DNA from: Vibrio hippocampi
GTDB lineage: Bacteria > Pseudomonadota > Gammaproteobacteria > Enterobacterales > Vibrionaceae
Length of the DNA stretch: 64,000 nucleotides
Assembly (NCBI RefSeq): GCF_921292975.1
Contig: NZ_CAKLCM010000002.1
Location: 2,294,001-2,358,000 of the forward strand
Direction of reading: 5' to 3'
Notes under the pieces: model-generated
Told to the model about the DNA's origin: nothing
The model's database searches: none
What the model saw: only the letters and a program-made list of their open reading frames with translations
Made by a program: the position numbers and the translations under genes
In this document: piece after piece, positions 35,111 through 48,162 of the stretch
How positions within the stretch are numbered: position 1 is the first letter of the stretch
Layout of the letters: each line of letters begins with the position of its first letter

Positions 35111-36408
35111 ACAGGGAAATTAAGCTGCACCTTTAACCCTCCCTCACTGCGATTCGATACGCTGACCGCGCCATGGTGTTGACCAATAATACGTTTCACA
35201 ATCGCTAAGCCTAGCCCTGTCCCTTCACTTCCTCGCGCGGTATCACCTCGGGTGAAAGGTTCAAACAATCGACTGATCTGGCTATCTTCAATACCGGGAC
35301 CATTGTCTTCTACGATCACCCAGACATGCTTGCTGTTTGCCGTAATACCCGTACTGACTCTCACCCAACCATTGCCATAACGAACAGAGTTAACGACAAG
35401 ATTGGTAATGGCGCGCTTCAATGCAATCGGGCTGCCTTGTATCTCTTTGACCTGCTGGTAGGGTTCATAGTCAATAGTGACGTCTTGGTTACGCTCCGAG
35501 TAAACAATGTCTTTTACAATGTCGTTGACGCTCAACGACTCATAAGATTCGGTATTAGCCGGTTTAAGGTAATCCATAAACTGACCAATGATTTCATTAC
35601 ACTCTTCGGTATCGCTAATAATCCCCTCGGCAAGGTAACTGTCTTCTGGTGACATCATTTCCGTTGCTAAGCGGATTCGCGTTAATGGGGTGCGAATATC
35701 ATGACTGATTCCCGCCATCAGCAAGGATCGATCTTCCTCTAGCGCCTTAATGCCCTCTGCCATCTGGTTAAATGCCCGCGTCACCGAGCGGATTTCTATC
35801 GCGCCTGTTTCTGGCATACTCGGTGGCGTTTCACCTTTACCGACTAAAAGCGCCGCTTTTTCAAGGGCGAGTAACGGACGATTTTGCAATCGAATAAACA
35901 GCCAACCACCAGAAATCACCAGCAAGGCCATAATCACACTATTACGGAATAGAGGGGTAAAATCTTCTTGCTGCAGTTCAGCCAAAGGAATACGGATCAA
36001 GGAACTTGGCAGTGCATCTATTTTCATCCAAAGAATATAACTTTCCTCGCCGAGAATCAGCCGAACCTCAGTGTTGGATTTCAACTCATCGGTCATCTCT
36101 TCGCTCATGAGATCAATCGGCATTGCGTGCATAAACTCGCTCGCCATGTCGCTATTCTCAGCATGAATCGTTACGCCCAGCTCTTCCAGCACTCGCCTTT
36201 TTAACGGCGCATCCATCTCTAACTCTTCGTTTTCTTCTTCTTGATCTTCGAGGAAAAAAGCCATTTCGTAGGCTAATAATTTGTTGAACTGCTGCAAACT
36301 CGGCACTAATGCATAATTGTATACCGCATAGTAAGAGAAAATTTGACTAGCAATCAGCAGGGTAAAGAAGAGTAAAATTGATTGCGTAAAAGAACTGCGA
36401 AATCGCAT
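35095..36408 (-). CDS. envZ: Osmosensor histidine kinase EnvZ
   Basis: An inner-membrane sensor kinase for OmpR. In 437 residues there is an N-terminal span (about 10-30), a periplasmic domain with an acidic stretch ([13 protein letters not shown]), a second span near 155-172, a HAMP domain, the H-box [18 protein letters not shown] with the phospho-accepting histidine, N-box [14 protein letters not shown], and G-boxes VEDNGPGI and GTGLGLAIV. It lies downstream of ompR on the same strand, but 229 bp and a strong terminator separate them, unlike the 4-bp overlap in E. coli. Confidence 0.95.
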   Translation of the reverse strand: MRFRSSFTQSILLFFTLLIASQIFSYYAVYNYALVPSLQQFNKLLAYEMAFFLEDQEEENEELEMDAPLKRRVLEELGVTIHAENSDMASEFMHAMPIDLMSEEMTDELKSNTEVRLILGEESYILWMKIDALPSSLIRIPLAELQQEDFTPLFRNSVIMALLVISGGWLFIRLQNRPLLALEKAALLVGKGETPPSMPETGAIEIRSVTRAFNQMAEGIKALEEDRSLLMAGISHDIRTPLTRIRLATEMMSPEDSYLAEGIISDTEECNEIIGQFMDYLKPANTESYESLSVNDIVKDIVYSERNQDVTIDYEPYQQVKEIQGSPIALKRAITNLVVNSVRYGNGWVRVSTGITANSKHVWVIVEDNGPGIEDSQISRLFEPFTRGDTARGSEGTGLGLAIVKRIIGQHHGAVSVSNRSEGGLKVQLNFPVIKGA

Positions 36409-36539
36409 AACAACATTTCCTTGAGTTATATTTTTTAAAGCTATTTTTGCTTGCTTAACAAGCTAAACAAACTCACTAAAGTTTCGCAAGCAAAATCCCT
36501 TTGCCCATCTTTAGTTCGCTTTACAATGAGAAAGGCACT

Positions 36540-36600
36540 TTCCTACCGCCTAGCACCTAGTACCTTTTCTTCCACCTAATACCTTTCTTTTCCCCCTAAC
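36540..36600 (-). repeat. Degenerate heptamer-like segment between ompR and envZ
   Basis: Contains CCGCCTAGCACCTAGTACC (36548-36566), CACCTAATACC and CCCCCTAAC. These match the C-rich strand of the heptamer family at steps near seven bases. No perfect array remains. Confidence 0.6.
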
Positions 36601-36601
36601 G

Positions 36602-36626
36602 CAAAAAGCTCTGGAATAACCAGAGC
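36602..36626 (-). terminator. Terminator of ompR
   Basis: On the minus strand GCTCTGG-TTATT-CCAGAGC is followed by TTTTTG, 12 bp after the ompR stop. It should limit read-through into envZ. Confidence 0.8.
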
Positions 36627-36637
36627 CTTTTATAGTA

Positions 36638-37357
36638 TTACGCTTCTTTACCATCCGGAACAAAGACGTAACCTAACCCCCACACCGTTTGGATGTAGCG
36701 TGGTTTGCTTGGGTCAATCTCTAGCATGCGGCGCAGTCTGGAGATCTGTACGTCAATAGAACGTTCCATTGCTGAGTATTCACGACCACGGGCCATGTTC
36801 ATCAACTTATCACGGGACATCGGTTCGCGAGCGTTGGTAACTAAGGCTTTAAGCACAGCAAACTCACCCGAAGTCAGTGGCATACTTTCTTCACCGCGGA
36901 ACATTTCACGCGTGCCTAAGTTAAGTCTAAACTCACCAAATTCAACCACTGCTTCCTCTTGGCTTGGTGCTCCCGGAGCCTCAATCGTCTGACGACGAAG
37001 TACCGCTTTAATACGAGCTAGCAATTCACGAGGGTTAAACGGTTTAGGCAGATAGTCATCAGCACCGACTTCAAGACCCACAATGCGATCAACCTCATCA
37101 CCTTTTGCAGTCAACATCAAAATAGGCAACATGTTGTTGGCGTTGCGTAAACGACGACAGATTGAAAGACCATCTTCACCAGGTAGCATGAGATCCAGTA
37201 CCATTAGGTGGAAGTTTTCTCGGGTTAACAGGCGGTCCATCTGCTCACTGTTAGCAACACTGCGTACTTGGAATCCTTGCTCTGATAAGTAACGCTCTAG
37301 TAATGCACGCAAACGTGCATCATCATCAACAACTAAAATCTTTAGATTTTCTTGCAT
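36638..37357 (-). CDS. ompR: Osmolarity response regulator OmpR
   Basis: A DNA-binding response regulator of 239 residues. The receiver domain shows the acidic pocket DDDARLRALL, the phosphorylated aspartate in LDLMLPGEDG, and the conserved lysine in YLPKPFNPRELLAR. The winged-helix domain includes RSIDVQISRLRRMLE and TVWGLGYVFVPDG. The start ATG gives MQENLKILVVDDD, as in the family. Its partner kinase is encoded downstream beyond a terminator and a repeat segment. Confidence 0.97.
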   Translation of the reverse strand: MQENLKILVVDDDARLRALLERYLSEQGFQVRSVANSEQMDRLLTRENFHLMVLDLMLPGEDGLSICRRLRNANNMLPILMLTAKGDEVDRIVGLEVGADDYLPKPFNPRELLARIKAVLRRQTIEAPGAPSQEEAVVEFGEFRLNLGTREMFRGEESMPLTSGEFAVLKALVTNAREPMSRDKLMNMARGREYSAMERSIDVQISRLRRMLEIDPSKPRYIQTVWGLGYVFVPDGKEA

Positions 37358-37786
37358 ATTTCGATTCCACCACTCTTAAGCCATTGACACTTTAACCCTA
37401 TAGCTATCGATTAATATCAATCGACACTCATATAAATATAGACTTATTTGGAGCAGCTATACGGCAAAATTGAACAGGGCTAAATGTAACATTAGATGAT
37501 GCTTTTTTGTTCATATAATTGTTAACGTTTATTAATACGGGTTACTTCTTACATAAAATTTACACAACTGCGCTGGATAAGTCCCTGTTTTAGCAACCCA
37601 CTAGTACAAATTGGTCCATTCTTCATTAATATACTTGATGATATGTGTCTGCTTAGTGCGGTTTTTTACCACTTTTGTACTTTCGTTACGTTTCCGGTGA
37701 ACGATCTTGATCGGCGGTTCGTTGTGATAATTTAAAAAAAGTTGCTGTACTTTGGTCAATATTGTTTGCTATTATTTCTGCCCTCT
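37358..37786. other. Intergenic region between ompR and tRNA-Tyr
   Basis: 429 bp, AT-rich, carrying the divergent upstream regions of ompR and the tRNA gene. An extended -10 (TGCTATTAT, 37767-37775) upstream of the tRNA is the only signal I can support. No repeats of the heptamer family are present. Confidence 0.4.
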
Positions 37787-37871
37787 GGAGGGGTTCCCGA
37801 GTGGCCAAAGGGATCAGACTGTAAATCTGACGGCACTGCCTTCGATGGTTCGAATCCGTCCCCCTCCACCA
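37787..37871 (+). tRNA. tRNA-Tyr (GTA)
   Basis: 85 nt including encoded CCA. The acceptor stem GGAGGGG pairs with CCCCTCC. The anticodon arm CAGACTGTAAATCTG has GTA at 37821-37823; there is a long variable arm and a TTCGAAT loop. It is identical to the second tRNA-Tyr at 57672-57756. Confidence 0.97.
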
Positions 37872-37878
37872 TATAAAG

Positions 37879-37912
37879 AAAGCCAGCACAATGTGCTGGC
37901 TTTCGTCGTTTT
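37879..37912 (+). terminator. Terminator of tRNA-Tyr
   Basis: AAAGCCAGCAC-AAT-GTGCTGGCTTT, an 11-pair stem, with TTTTT a few bases later, 8 bp after the tRNA. Confidence 0.8.
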
Positions 37913-37993
37913 TGGCTTGAGTTATTTCTAACTTGAGTCTCAAACTGCCGCCATCGTTGCTAGCTACAGCCATTGATGCCTTGGTGGGATGAC

Positions 37994-38053
37994 TTATAGC
38001 GACTTGTTTTATAGCGCTTTATTTTATTGCGACCTGTTTTATTGCGACTTGCT
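37994..38053. repeat. 15-bp tandem repeat derived from the greB 3' end
   Basis: Four tandem 15-bp units of the TAGCGACTTGTTTTA type (also TTGCGACCTGTTTTA and TTGCGACTTG). The last unit is the greB C-terminal codons and stop on the other strand, so the array copies the end of the gene outward. Confidence 0.7.
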
Positions 38054-38521
38054 GTACTCGATGGAATTCACAAACCATTCTTTATCACCCTCGGGGGTGC
38101 GTACCACAAATTCATCGTCGACTTGTTTCTTAAGGAGCGCTCGCGCCATTGGTGAGTCGATGGAGATATACTCTTTAGCGTCACCGTAGATCTCTTCCGG
38201 TCCGACAATACGAAACTTCTTAATGTCACCCGCTTCGTTCTCTATCTCCACCCAAGCACCAAAGAAGACTTTCCCTTCTTGTTGAGGTGAATAATCAACA
38301 ATCGTCACCTCGGGTAAAAACTTTCTTAAGAAGCGCACTCGGCGATCAATCTGACGCAGCAAGCGCTTATTAAAGGTGTAGTCTGCGTTTTCTGAGCGAT
38401 CGCCCAAACTTGCCGCCCAAGTCACTATCTTGGTCACCTCTGGACGTCGTTCATTCCACAGGTAATCATGTTCTTGCTTTAGCTTGTTGTAACCCTCACG
38501 AGTAATCAGTTTGGTTTTCAA
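38039..38521 (-). CDS. greB: Transcription elongation factor GreB
   Basis: Rescues backtracked RNA polymerase by stimulating transcript cleavage. The 160-residue protein has the coiled-coil N-terminus LITREGYNKLKQEHDYLWNE (separate residues 4-23), the tip acidic pair in GDRSENADYTFNKRLLRQID, and the C-terminal FKBP-like domain with GAWVEIENEAGD and SPMARALL. Basic residues in the coiled coil and the NKRLLRQIDRR run favour GreB over GreA. It precedes yjaG's end by 30 bp on the same strand. Its stop region seeds a short tandem repeat. Confidence 0.95.
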   Translation of the reverse strand: MKTKLITREGYNKLKQEHDYLWNERRPEVTKIVTWAASLGDRSENADYTFNKRLLRQIDRRVRFLRKFLPEVTIVDYSPQQEGKVFFGAWVEIENEAGDIKKFRIVGPEEIYGDAKEYISIDSPMARALLKKQVDDEFVVRTPEGDKEWFVNSIEYSKSQ

Positions 38522-38551
38522 TCGAAACTCCTCACCTATTCGTCGCTGTGG

Positions 38552-39139
38552 TTACAGCTCAATGCCGATGTTACTGATACCCTGCTCTTTCAGTTCGACT
38601 CTTAGATCTTTGATGAGATCAATATCGCGCTCTGTCGCGTCTCTTAGCGGACGGAAGATGGCCCATTGCATGTCCCATTCTGCACACACGGCTTCATTTT
38701 CCTTTTGGTTTTCATCTGTGATTTCTTCACCGGTTTGTGCGGTTTCTAACTCTGCGACGGTAACGACAGACTGTTGACTAATTTTTAGCGTCGAATCAAA
38801 GAGGTAGTCTCTATCGAGTAGACCATGTAGCAGAGTCGATAACCCAACACAGGCATCAATCGCTGGATATACGCCGTAGAAGTCAAACTCTTCTGAGGTT
38901 GGGATGATCTCTTCGAGCTTTTCGAGCTGTTTTTCAAAGTTAATTTTAGCCGTTTTCACCGTCAACAGTTCCCAAACGCTATCCAGAATATCGCGATAGA
39001 TTCGGGCCTCGGCAAACTGGGTATTTTCACAAAAAGCTGCGAAATTTGGGTACATGCGCTCACACAAGCAGGTCATAAAGGTGATATGCTGCCAAGGCTC
39101 AAATTTTTCGATACGTACCTGAATAGGGTTTCTTAACAT
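38552..39139 (-). CDS. yjaG: YjaG family protein (DUF416)
   Basis: A 195-residue cytosolic protein of the conserved YjaG/DUF416 family, function unknown. MLRNPIQVRIEKFEPWQHIT is the family N-terminus and supports the ATG at 39139, although the frame is open 30 bp further. FMTCLCERMYPNFAAF, FDFYGVYPAIDACVGLS and ERDIDLIKDLRVELKE are conserved blocks. It lies upstream of greB on the same strand and is divergent from a dehydrogenase gene. Only a weak ribosome binding site is seen. Confidence 0.93.
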   Translation of the reverse strand: MLRNPIQVRIEKFEPWQHITFMTCLCERMYPNFAAFCENTQFAEARIYRDILDSVWELLTVKTAKINFEKQLEKLEEIIPTSEEFDFYGVYPAIDACVGLSTLLHGLLDRDYLFDSTLKISQQSVVTVAELETAQTGEEITDENQKENEAVCAEWDMQWAIFRPLRDATERDIDLIKDLRVELKEQGISNIGIEL

Positions 39140-39206
39140 AGTGGCTCTGCCATGGTGAATATTAAACATCGGAAGTGTAACTCATACATAAGGAAAATAG
39201 CCAGTT

Positions 39207-40133
39207 ATGACTGTATCTTCGCATCGTTTAGCCCTTGTTACCGAAGACAACGAACGCTATCTTGCTCTGCTCAATAACCTGCAACTCCCTGAGCTAGAGG
39301 TGGTCGATAACCTCGCCGATGCGACGATTGTATTAGCAGCGCCTCCGCAACTGGTCCCGTCTCTCGACCACGCAAGCCAACTCGAATGGGTTCAATCCAC
39401 TTATGCCGGTGTCGATGCTCTGCTTAATGAAGCGTTAAGAAAAGACTATAAGCTCACCAATGTGAAGGGCATGTTTGGACCTTTGATCAGCGAGTATGTA
39501 CTGGGTTATGCCATTAGCCACTATCGCCATTTCAATCTTTATCATTCACAGCAGCGCAATCAAGATTGGCAACCGCATCCCTATCAATCACTGAGCGGAA
39601 AACTGATCGTGATATTTGGCACAGGTGCCATCGGGAACTCTCTCGCCAATAGTGTCAAAGCGTTGGGTTTAGTGCCGATTGGCGTCAATCGCACTGGCAT
39701 TCCCCCAAAACAATCGGCTTTTGAGGCGACCTATCACGTGCATGAAGCGAAATTGGCATTATCTAAAGCGGACATTGTGGTGAATACCTTACCCAACACC
39801 CCGGAGACCGTCGGTCTTTTCGATAAACCGTTATTTGAGGCTTGTCATCGCGTGCTGTTCTTTAATGTGGGTCGCGGTCATGCCGTGGACAGCGGTGCGC
39901 TATTGAGTGCATTGGAGGCTGGAAATGTTGAACACGCCTTCTTGGACGTTTTTATCGACGAACCTATCTCCCAAGAATGCCCCTACTGGCACAACCCTCA
40001 GGTAACCGTCACCCCGCACATCGCAGCAATCAGCTTGCCAGAACAAGTGATTGAAGTCTTTGCCGAAAACTATCAGCGTTGGATTGATGGCTATCAGCTA
40101 AAGTTTTTGATTGATTTTGAGAAAGGGTATTAG
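39207..40133 (+). CDS. D-2-hydroxyacid dehydrogenase
   Basis: A 308-residue NAD(P)-dependent oxidoreductase of the D-isomer-specific family, GhrA-like in size. The Rossmann motif is IFGTGAIGNSLANSVKALGL (around 143-162). FNVGRGHAVD contains the substrate-binding arginine, FIDEP the catalytic glutamate, and TPHIAAIS the catalytic histidine. The likely reaction is reduction of a 2-oxoacid such as glyoxylate or hydroxypyruvate; the actual substrate is unknown. It stands alone, convergent with a lipoprotein gene. Confidence 0.88.
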   Translation: MTVSSHRLALVTEDNERYLALLNNLQLPELEVVDNLADATIVLAAPPQLVPSLDHASQLEWVQSTYAGVDALLNEALRKDYKLTNVKGMFGPLISEYVLGYAISHYRHFNLYHSQQRNQDWQPHPYQSLSGKLIVIFGTGAIGNSLANSVKALGLVPIGVNRTGIPPKQSAFEATYHVHEAKLALSKADIVVNTLPNTPETVGLFDKPLFEACHRVLFFNVGRGHAVDSGALLSALEAGNVEHAFLDVFIDEPISQECPYWHNPQVTVTPHIAAISLPEQVIEVFAENYQRWIDGYQLKFLIDFEKGY

Positions 40134-40142
40134 AATAAACTG

Positions 40143-40207
40143 AAGGTTGTAGGTACTAGAGTCTAGGTTGTAGGGGGGCTTTCCCTAGCGCCTAGTACCT
40201 AAAACCT
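40143..40207. repeat. Heptamer-derived large hairpin
   Basis: Arms AGGTTGTAGGTACTAG (40144 onward) and CTAGTACCTAAAACCT (ending near 40204) are complementary apart from one position, with further CTAGG/CCTAG pairing inward. Both are degenerate heptamers, one in each orientation, around a short GGGGGG-rich loop. It lies between convergent genes. Confidence 0.7.
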
Positions 40208-40213
40208 AGTCCT

Positions 40214-40744
40214 CTAATTACCATACTCCACAAACATCTTCGCGACCTGATCATTAATAAACGCTTCGCGGTCTTGCGGTGACATGGACTCTGTTAATTG
40301 TCGTTGAGAGATTGAACGCCAAATTACCTGATTGGTCTTAGCGTCGATCAGTTCGACATTAATCTTGCCGTATTTACGTTCTTTAATACGCTCTGGGGTG
40401 CTGACGCCGACACCATAACCTGCGCCGCGATAACGCCCACTACCGACACCAAACGTAAAACTTGGACCGTCGGCGAGCAGTTCGCTGGCTTCGATAATGC
40501 TGTAGTAAACCAACATATTTGCATCAGCGTCGACTTTTTTAAGACCTTTTTGTGCCAATTGTTGGTCAACGGCGGATTTGATTCGTGCGGCATCTAAACT
40601 GATAGGCGTATCAGGGTCTTCTTTATATTGGTATTGAGTGTATGAGGAAAAATCAACATCGGCATTGAAGTCTGTGGCTACATCCGAGGCACAACCCGCA
40701 ACCAAGAATAAGCTAACAACAGCGGATATAAGAGCTTTATACAT
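40214..40744 (-). CDS. DUF4136 domain lipoprotein
   Basis: A 176-residue predicted lipoprotein: MYKALISAVVSLFLVAGC places the lipidated cysteine at residue 18. The mature part begins with FNADVDFSSYTQYQY, a DUF4136 hallmark, and includes GKINVELIDAKTNQVIWR and a C-terminal helix region. The mid segment (FGVGSGRYRGAGYGVG) is glycine-rich. DUF4136 proteins are envelope lipoproteins of unknown function. The next residue after Cys is Ala, so outer-membrane sorting is expected. Confidence 0.88.
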   Translation of the reverse strand: MYKALISAVVSLFLVAGCASDVATDFNADVDFSSYTQYQYKEDPDTPISLDAARIKSAVDQQLAQKGLKKVDADANMLVYYSIIEASELLADGPSFTFGVGSGRYRGAGYGVGVSTPERIKERKYGKINVELIDAKTNQVIWRSISQRQLTESMSPQDREAFINDQVAKMFVEYGN

Positions 40745-40871
40745 GCGAACACCTTTGGTTTTCTCTGCCTCAAGCGACGCTTAAGGCAGAGCAATGATAT
40801 TAAGTCACTTATGTTAGCTTAAAAGAATAATCACCAGCAAGCAAAGTGGGAATGATTATTATTAATAGCAG

Positions 40872-41939
40872 TTACTTATGATAAGGTTTTGATAGCTCGT
40901 GAACGGCTTCGACAAAGATGCCTGCGTTTTCTGGCGGCACATCTAAGTGAATGCCGTGTCCAAGGTTGAACACGTGCCCCGTGCCAGTATCGCCGTAACC
41001 TTCAAGAATCGTCGCTACTTCTTCTCTTATACGCTCTCTCGGTGCATAAAGAACAGAAGGGTCCATATTACCTTGCAAGGCAACCTTATCACCCACTCTA
41101 CGCTTGGCATCTTGGATGTTTATCGTCCAGTCTAGACCAACCGCATCACAACCTGTCGCGGCGATCTGTTCTAGCCACATACCACCGTTCTTAGTGAATA
41201 GCGTCACAGGCACTCGACGACCTTCGTTTTCACGAATCAAACCATCAACGATTTTGTGCATGTATTGCAGTGAGAATAGGTTGTAATCACGAGGTGTCAA
41301 TACGCCACCCCAAGTATCAAAGACCATCACGGACTGAGCGCCCGCTTTAATCTGTGCGTTTAGATATTCGATAACGCTATCAGCAAGTTTATCCAGCAAA
41401 GCGTGCAAAGTTTGTGGCTCTGCATACATCATTTTCTTAATTTTGGTGAACGCTTTTGAACTGCCACCTTCAACCATGTAGGTCGCCAGTGTCCATGGAC
41501 TGCCGGAGAAGCCAATCAAAGGCACATCGCCGTTCAGGTCTTTGCGAATTTGGCGAACCGCATTCATAACGTATTGCAGTTCACCTTCTGGATCAGGCAA
41601 GCCAATCTTGTCAACATCTGCTTTACAAGTAATTGGACGCTCAAACTTAGGTCCTTCACCAGTTTCAAAGTAAAGACCTAGTCCCATTGCATCTGGGATC
41701 GTAAGGATGTCAGAAAACAAGATAGCTGCATCAAGTGGGAAGCGGCGCAAAGGCTGCAACGTTACCTCTGACGCTAGCTCAGCATTTTTACACAGCGACA
41801 TAAAGTCACCGGCCACCGCTCGGGTTGCGCGATATTCTGGTAGATAACGACCGGCCTGGCGCATCATCCATACTGGCGTGTAATCAACGGGCTGCTTTAG
41901 TAACGCTCTTAGATAGCGATCATTCTTCAATTCTGTCAT
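40872..41939 (-). CDS. hemE: Uroporphyrinogen decarboxylase
   Basis: Decarboxylates uroporphyrinogen III to coproporphyrinogen III in haem synthesis. The 355 residues show the N-terminal [16 protein letters not shown] (around 22-37), with the substrate-binding arginines, and [17 protein letters not shown] with the essential aspartate. [13 protein letters not shown] and [15 protein letters not shown] are further conserved blocks. It is downstream of nudC on the same strand, as in E. coli (nudC-hemE). An AT-rich gap with an AATAATCA/TGATTATT inverted repeat follows. Confidence 0.97.
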   Translation of the reverse strand: MTELKNDRYLRALLKQPVDYTPVWMMRQAGRYLPEYRATRAVAGDFMSLCKNAELASEVTLQPLRRFPLDAAILFSDILTIPDAMGLGLYFETGEGPKFERPITCKADVDKIGLPDPEGELQYVMNAVRQIRKDLNGDVPLIGFSGSPWTLATYMVEGGSSKAFTKIKKMMYAEPQTLHALLDKLADSVIEYLNAQIKAGAQSVMVFDTWGGVLTPRDYNLFSLQYMHKIVDGLIRENEGRRVPVTLFTKNGGMWLEQIAATGCDAVGLDWTINIQDAKRRVGDKVALQGNMDPSVLYAPRERIREEVATILEGYGDTGTGHVFNLGHGIHLDVPPENAGIFVEAVHELSKPYHK

Positions 41940-42067
41940 TCTATTTTCTCTCCCATAGAAAGCGCTAGTGTATCGCTAATTCCTTAGCATTGGCACTATC
42001 AGATAACATTTCTGTTACCAAATACCGACCTTATGGCTAAATATCGTCCAATCCGTTGCCATCACCG

Positions 42068-42862
42068 TCACACTTTCCGAATCACATCTTGCTGAACTTG
42101 TTGTGCGGTCTCGGCGATCAGTGCTCTGGCGATGGTTCCTTCGGGGGCAACATGAGGTAATTGGGTCGTTTCGAACCACTGAGCATCTTTTAGCTCACTA
42201 AAATCGGGCTTAAGTTCTCCCGATTGATAGTCGGCGAGAAATGCCATCATCATACTGGAAGGAAATGCCCAAGGTTGGCTGCCGAAGTAGCGAATGTTGT
42301 TGACCTTGATCCCGGTCTCTTCTTCAATTTCACGGGCGACACACATTTCTAGCGTTTCGCCTACTTCAAGGAAGCCAGCGATCACGGTATACATTCCGCT
42401 AGTATGTCGATTGTGATTGGCGAGCAGTATTTGGGTGCCTTTGCGTACTGCAACGATGATACACGGGAAGATACGAGGATAGTGCAGCGTTCGACAATCT
42501 TGGCACTGCATAGCAAGTTGATTGTGATTGAGATGATTACGACCGCCGCATTGGGGACAATAGCGCATACTTTGCGTCATGTAGCCATACTGTATCGCTT
42601 TTGAGACTAAGTAAAAAAGTGCTTCTGGCAAGTGCAGTAACGTTCGCAATGAAAACAGCTCGCGCTGACCCTCTAACTCACTGTCGTTCAGCCACATCAC
42701 TGGATACCCATCAAAGTCTCCGACTTGTATCGCCTGTTCTGTGTTGAGCTCAAGCTCATTGGCGGTTGCCAAAGGAAGTTGATCGTTGATCAACCAGACG
42801 TCATTTCCAGCAACGATACACCAGTAAGCCTTCAAATCTTTACTGTCACTTTTTTTTAACAT
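42068..42862 (-). CDS. nudC: NAD(+) diphosphatase / RNA deNADding hydrolase NudC
   Basis: Hydrolyses NADH and removes NAD caps from RNA. In 264 residues there is a zinc site (CPQCGG and CQDC), the Nudix box [20 protein letters not shown] with its REIEEE core, and the NudC-specific [14 protein letters not shown] just after it. Length fits the family. It is divergent from rsd and upstream of hemE, the same arrangement as in E. coli. Confidence 0.95.
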   Translation of the reverse strand: MLKKSDSKDLKAYWCIVAGNDVWLINDQLPLATANELELNTEQAIQVGDFDGYPVMWLNDSELEGQRELFSLRTLLHLPEALFYLVSKAIQYGYMTQSMRYCPQCGGRNHLNHNQLAMQCQDCRTLHYPRIFPCIIVAVRKGTQILLANHNRHTSGMYTVIAGFLEVGETLEMCVAREIEEETGIKVNNIRYFGSQPWAFPSSMMMAFLADYQSGELKPDFSELKDAQWFETTQLPHVAPEGTIARALIAETAQQVQQDVIRKV

Positions 42863-43029
42863 CTTCCATCCTCTTTACTTGCAGTTCGACCATTTTACTG
42901 GCAATCTAAAACGATACCAACATAGAAAATTTAGATTTCTAAACGTGGTATGTTAGGGAAATCAGCACGTAATTTTCATTAAAATTTTTGAGGCTGTTGA
43001 TTTGCAGCCCCGATCATGAGGACATGGTC

Positions 43030-43518
43030 ATGCTAAATAAATTCAAGCAAGTACAAGAACAATGGGGTGGCTCAAGTGAGGTCATCGATCATTGGTTAGA
43101 AACGCGCCAAGCGCTTATTGTTGAATATTGTAAACTCGCATCACTACAGCCTTCTTCCTCTCAAGGCAATGTTGCGGAACTCCCCTCGCCTAAAGATCTC
43201 AAGTCTTTCTCAGGTCACTTGGTTGACTACATCTCGGAAGGTCATTTTAAAATCTACGACATGGTCATGGATAAATGGCAAGCAACCGGCTTTAAAACCA
43301 ATGAAGACATTGATGCTACTTATGCCAAGATAGTGATGACCACTGAACCTCTGCTTGAATTTAACGACAAGTATTCAAAACTTCTCGCCGATGATGAACT
43401 GACCGCTTTTGAAACGGATATGTCCAAGGTGGGAGAAATCCTTGAGCTAAGGTTTGAAGTGGAAGACCATTTGATACAGTTGATTGCGGATAGTTTAGCG
43501 ATACCGCCCGGGGCTTGA
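43030..43518 (+). CDS. rsd: Anti-sigma-70 factor Rsd
   Basis: Binds the housekeeping sigma factor, favouring alternative sigma factors in stationary phase. The start at 43030 gives 162 residues, MLNKFKQVQEQWGGSSEVID, with GAGGA seven bases upstream; an ATG at 43024 is an alternative. RQALIVEYCKLA and LVDYISEGHFKIYDMVM match the Rsd/AlgQ family, with E. coli Rsd at 158 residues. It is divergent from nudC-hemE and convergent with rpoC, with a complex palindromic repeat in between. Confidence 0.92.
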   Translation: MLNKFKQVQEQWGGSSEVIDHWLETRQALIVEYCKLASLQPSSSQGNVAELPSPKDLKSFSGHLVDYISEGHFKIYDMVMDKWQATGFKTNEDIDATYAKIVMTTEPLLEFNDKYSKLLADDELTAFETDMSKVGEILELRFEVEDHLIQLIADSLAIPPGA

Positions 43519-43558
43519 GATTAGGTTCTATTAATACAATGAGCGTCGCCGCCTAACA

Positions 43559-43752
43559 CAATGAACGTCGTTCCTTATTAACGTTCTCCCTTATTAACGC
43601 TCTCCTTTATTAACGTCGTCCCTGCGAAGGCAGGGACCTACTCAAAGCGCGTGCCCCACTCAAGTAGATTCCTGCCTTCGCAGGAAAGACGTAATTAATT
43701 AGGAAAGACGTAATTAATTAGGAAAGACGTAGTGAATTACGAAAGACGTCAA
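43559..43752. repeat. Two-hairpin REP element flanked by tandem repeats
   Basis: The centre holds TCCCTGC-GAAG-GCAGGGA (43619-43636) and TTCCTGC-CTTC-GCAGGAA (43669-43686). On the left a 16-bp unit containing TTATTAACG repeats at 43575, 43591 and 43607. On the right a 19-bp unit, GGAAAGACGTAATTAATTA, repeats from 43683 with two perfect and further degenerate copies. The left and right units are approximate reverse complements, so the whole is a nested inverted repeat. Confidence 0.85.
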
Positions 43753-43794
43753 AGATTAACGAGCGGCTCAATAACACAAAAAAGCTCCAGACAC

Positions 43795-43821
43795 AAAAAA
43801 GGCACCTTTCGGTGCCTTTTT
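43795..43821. terminator. Terminator of the rpoBC operon (bidirectional)
   Basis: AAAAAAGGCACC-TTTC-GGTGCCTTTTT: a six-pair GC stem with A and T runs on both sides, 17 bp after the rpoC stop. Confidence 0.9.
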
Positions 43822-43837
43822 ACTATCTCGCTATCGA

Positions 43838-48040
<4,203 letters not shown>

Positions 48041-48162
48041 AATCAGCTCCTGTAAGGAGTTAAAAGGAGCTCACCGTTAAGTGAGCACCTTCTACCAAAT
48101 AATCCGCTTTTTACTCTCTCAACCCTAAGCATTCAGTGCAGTAAAGTTGAGAGAGAAAGAGA

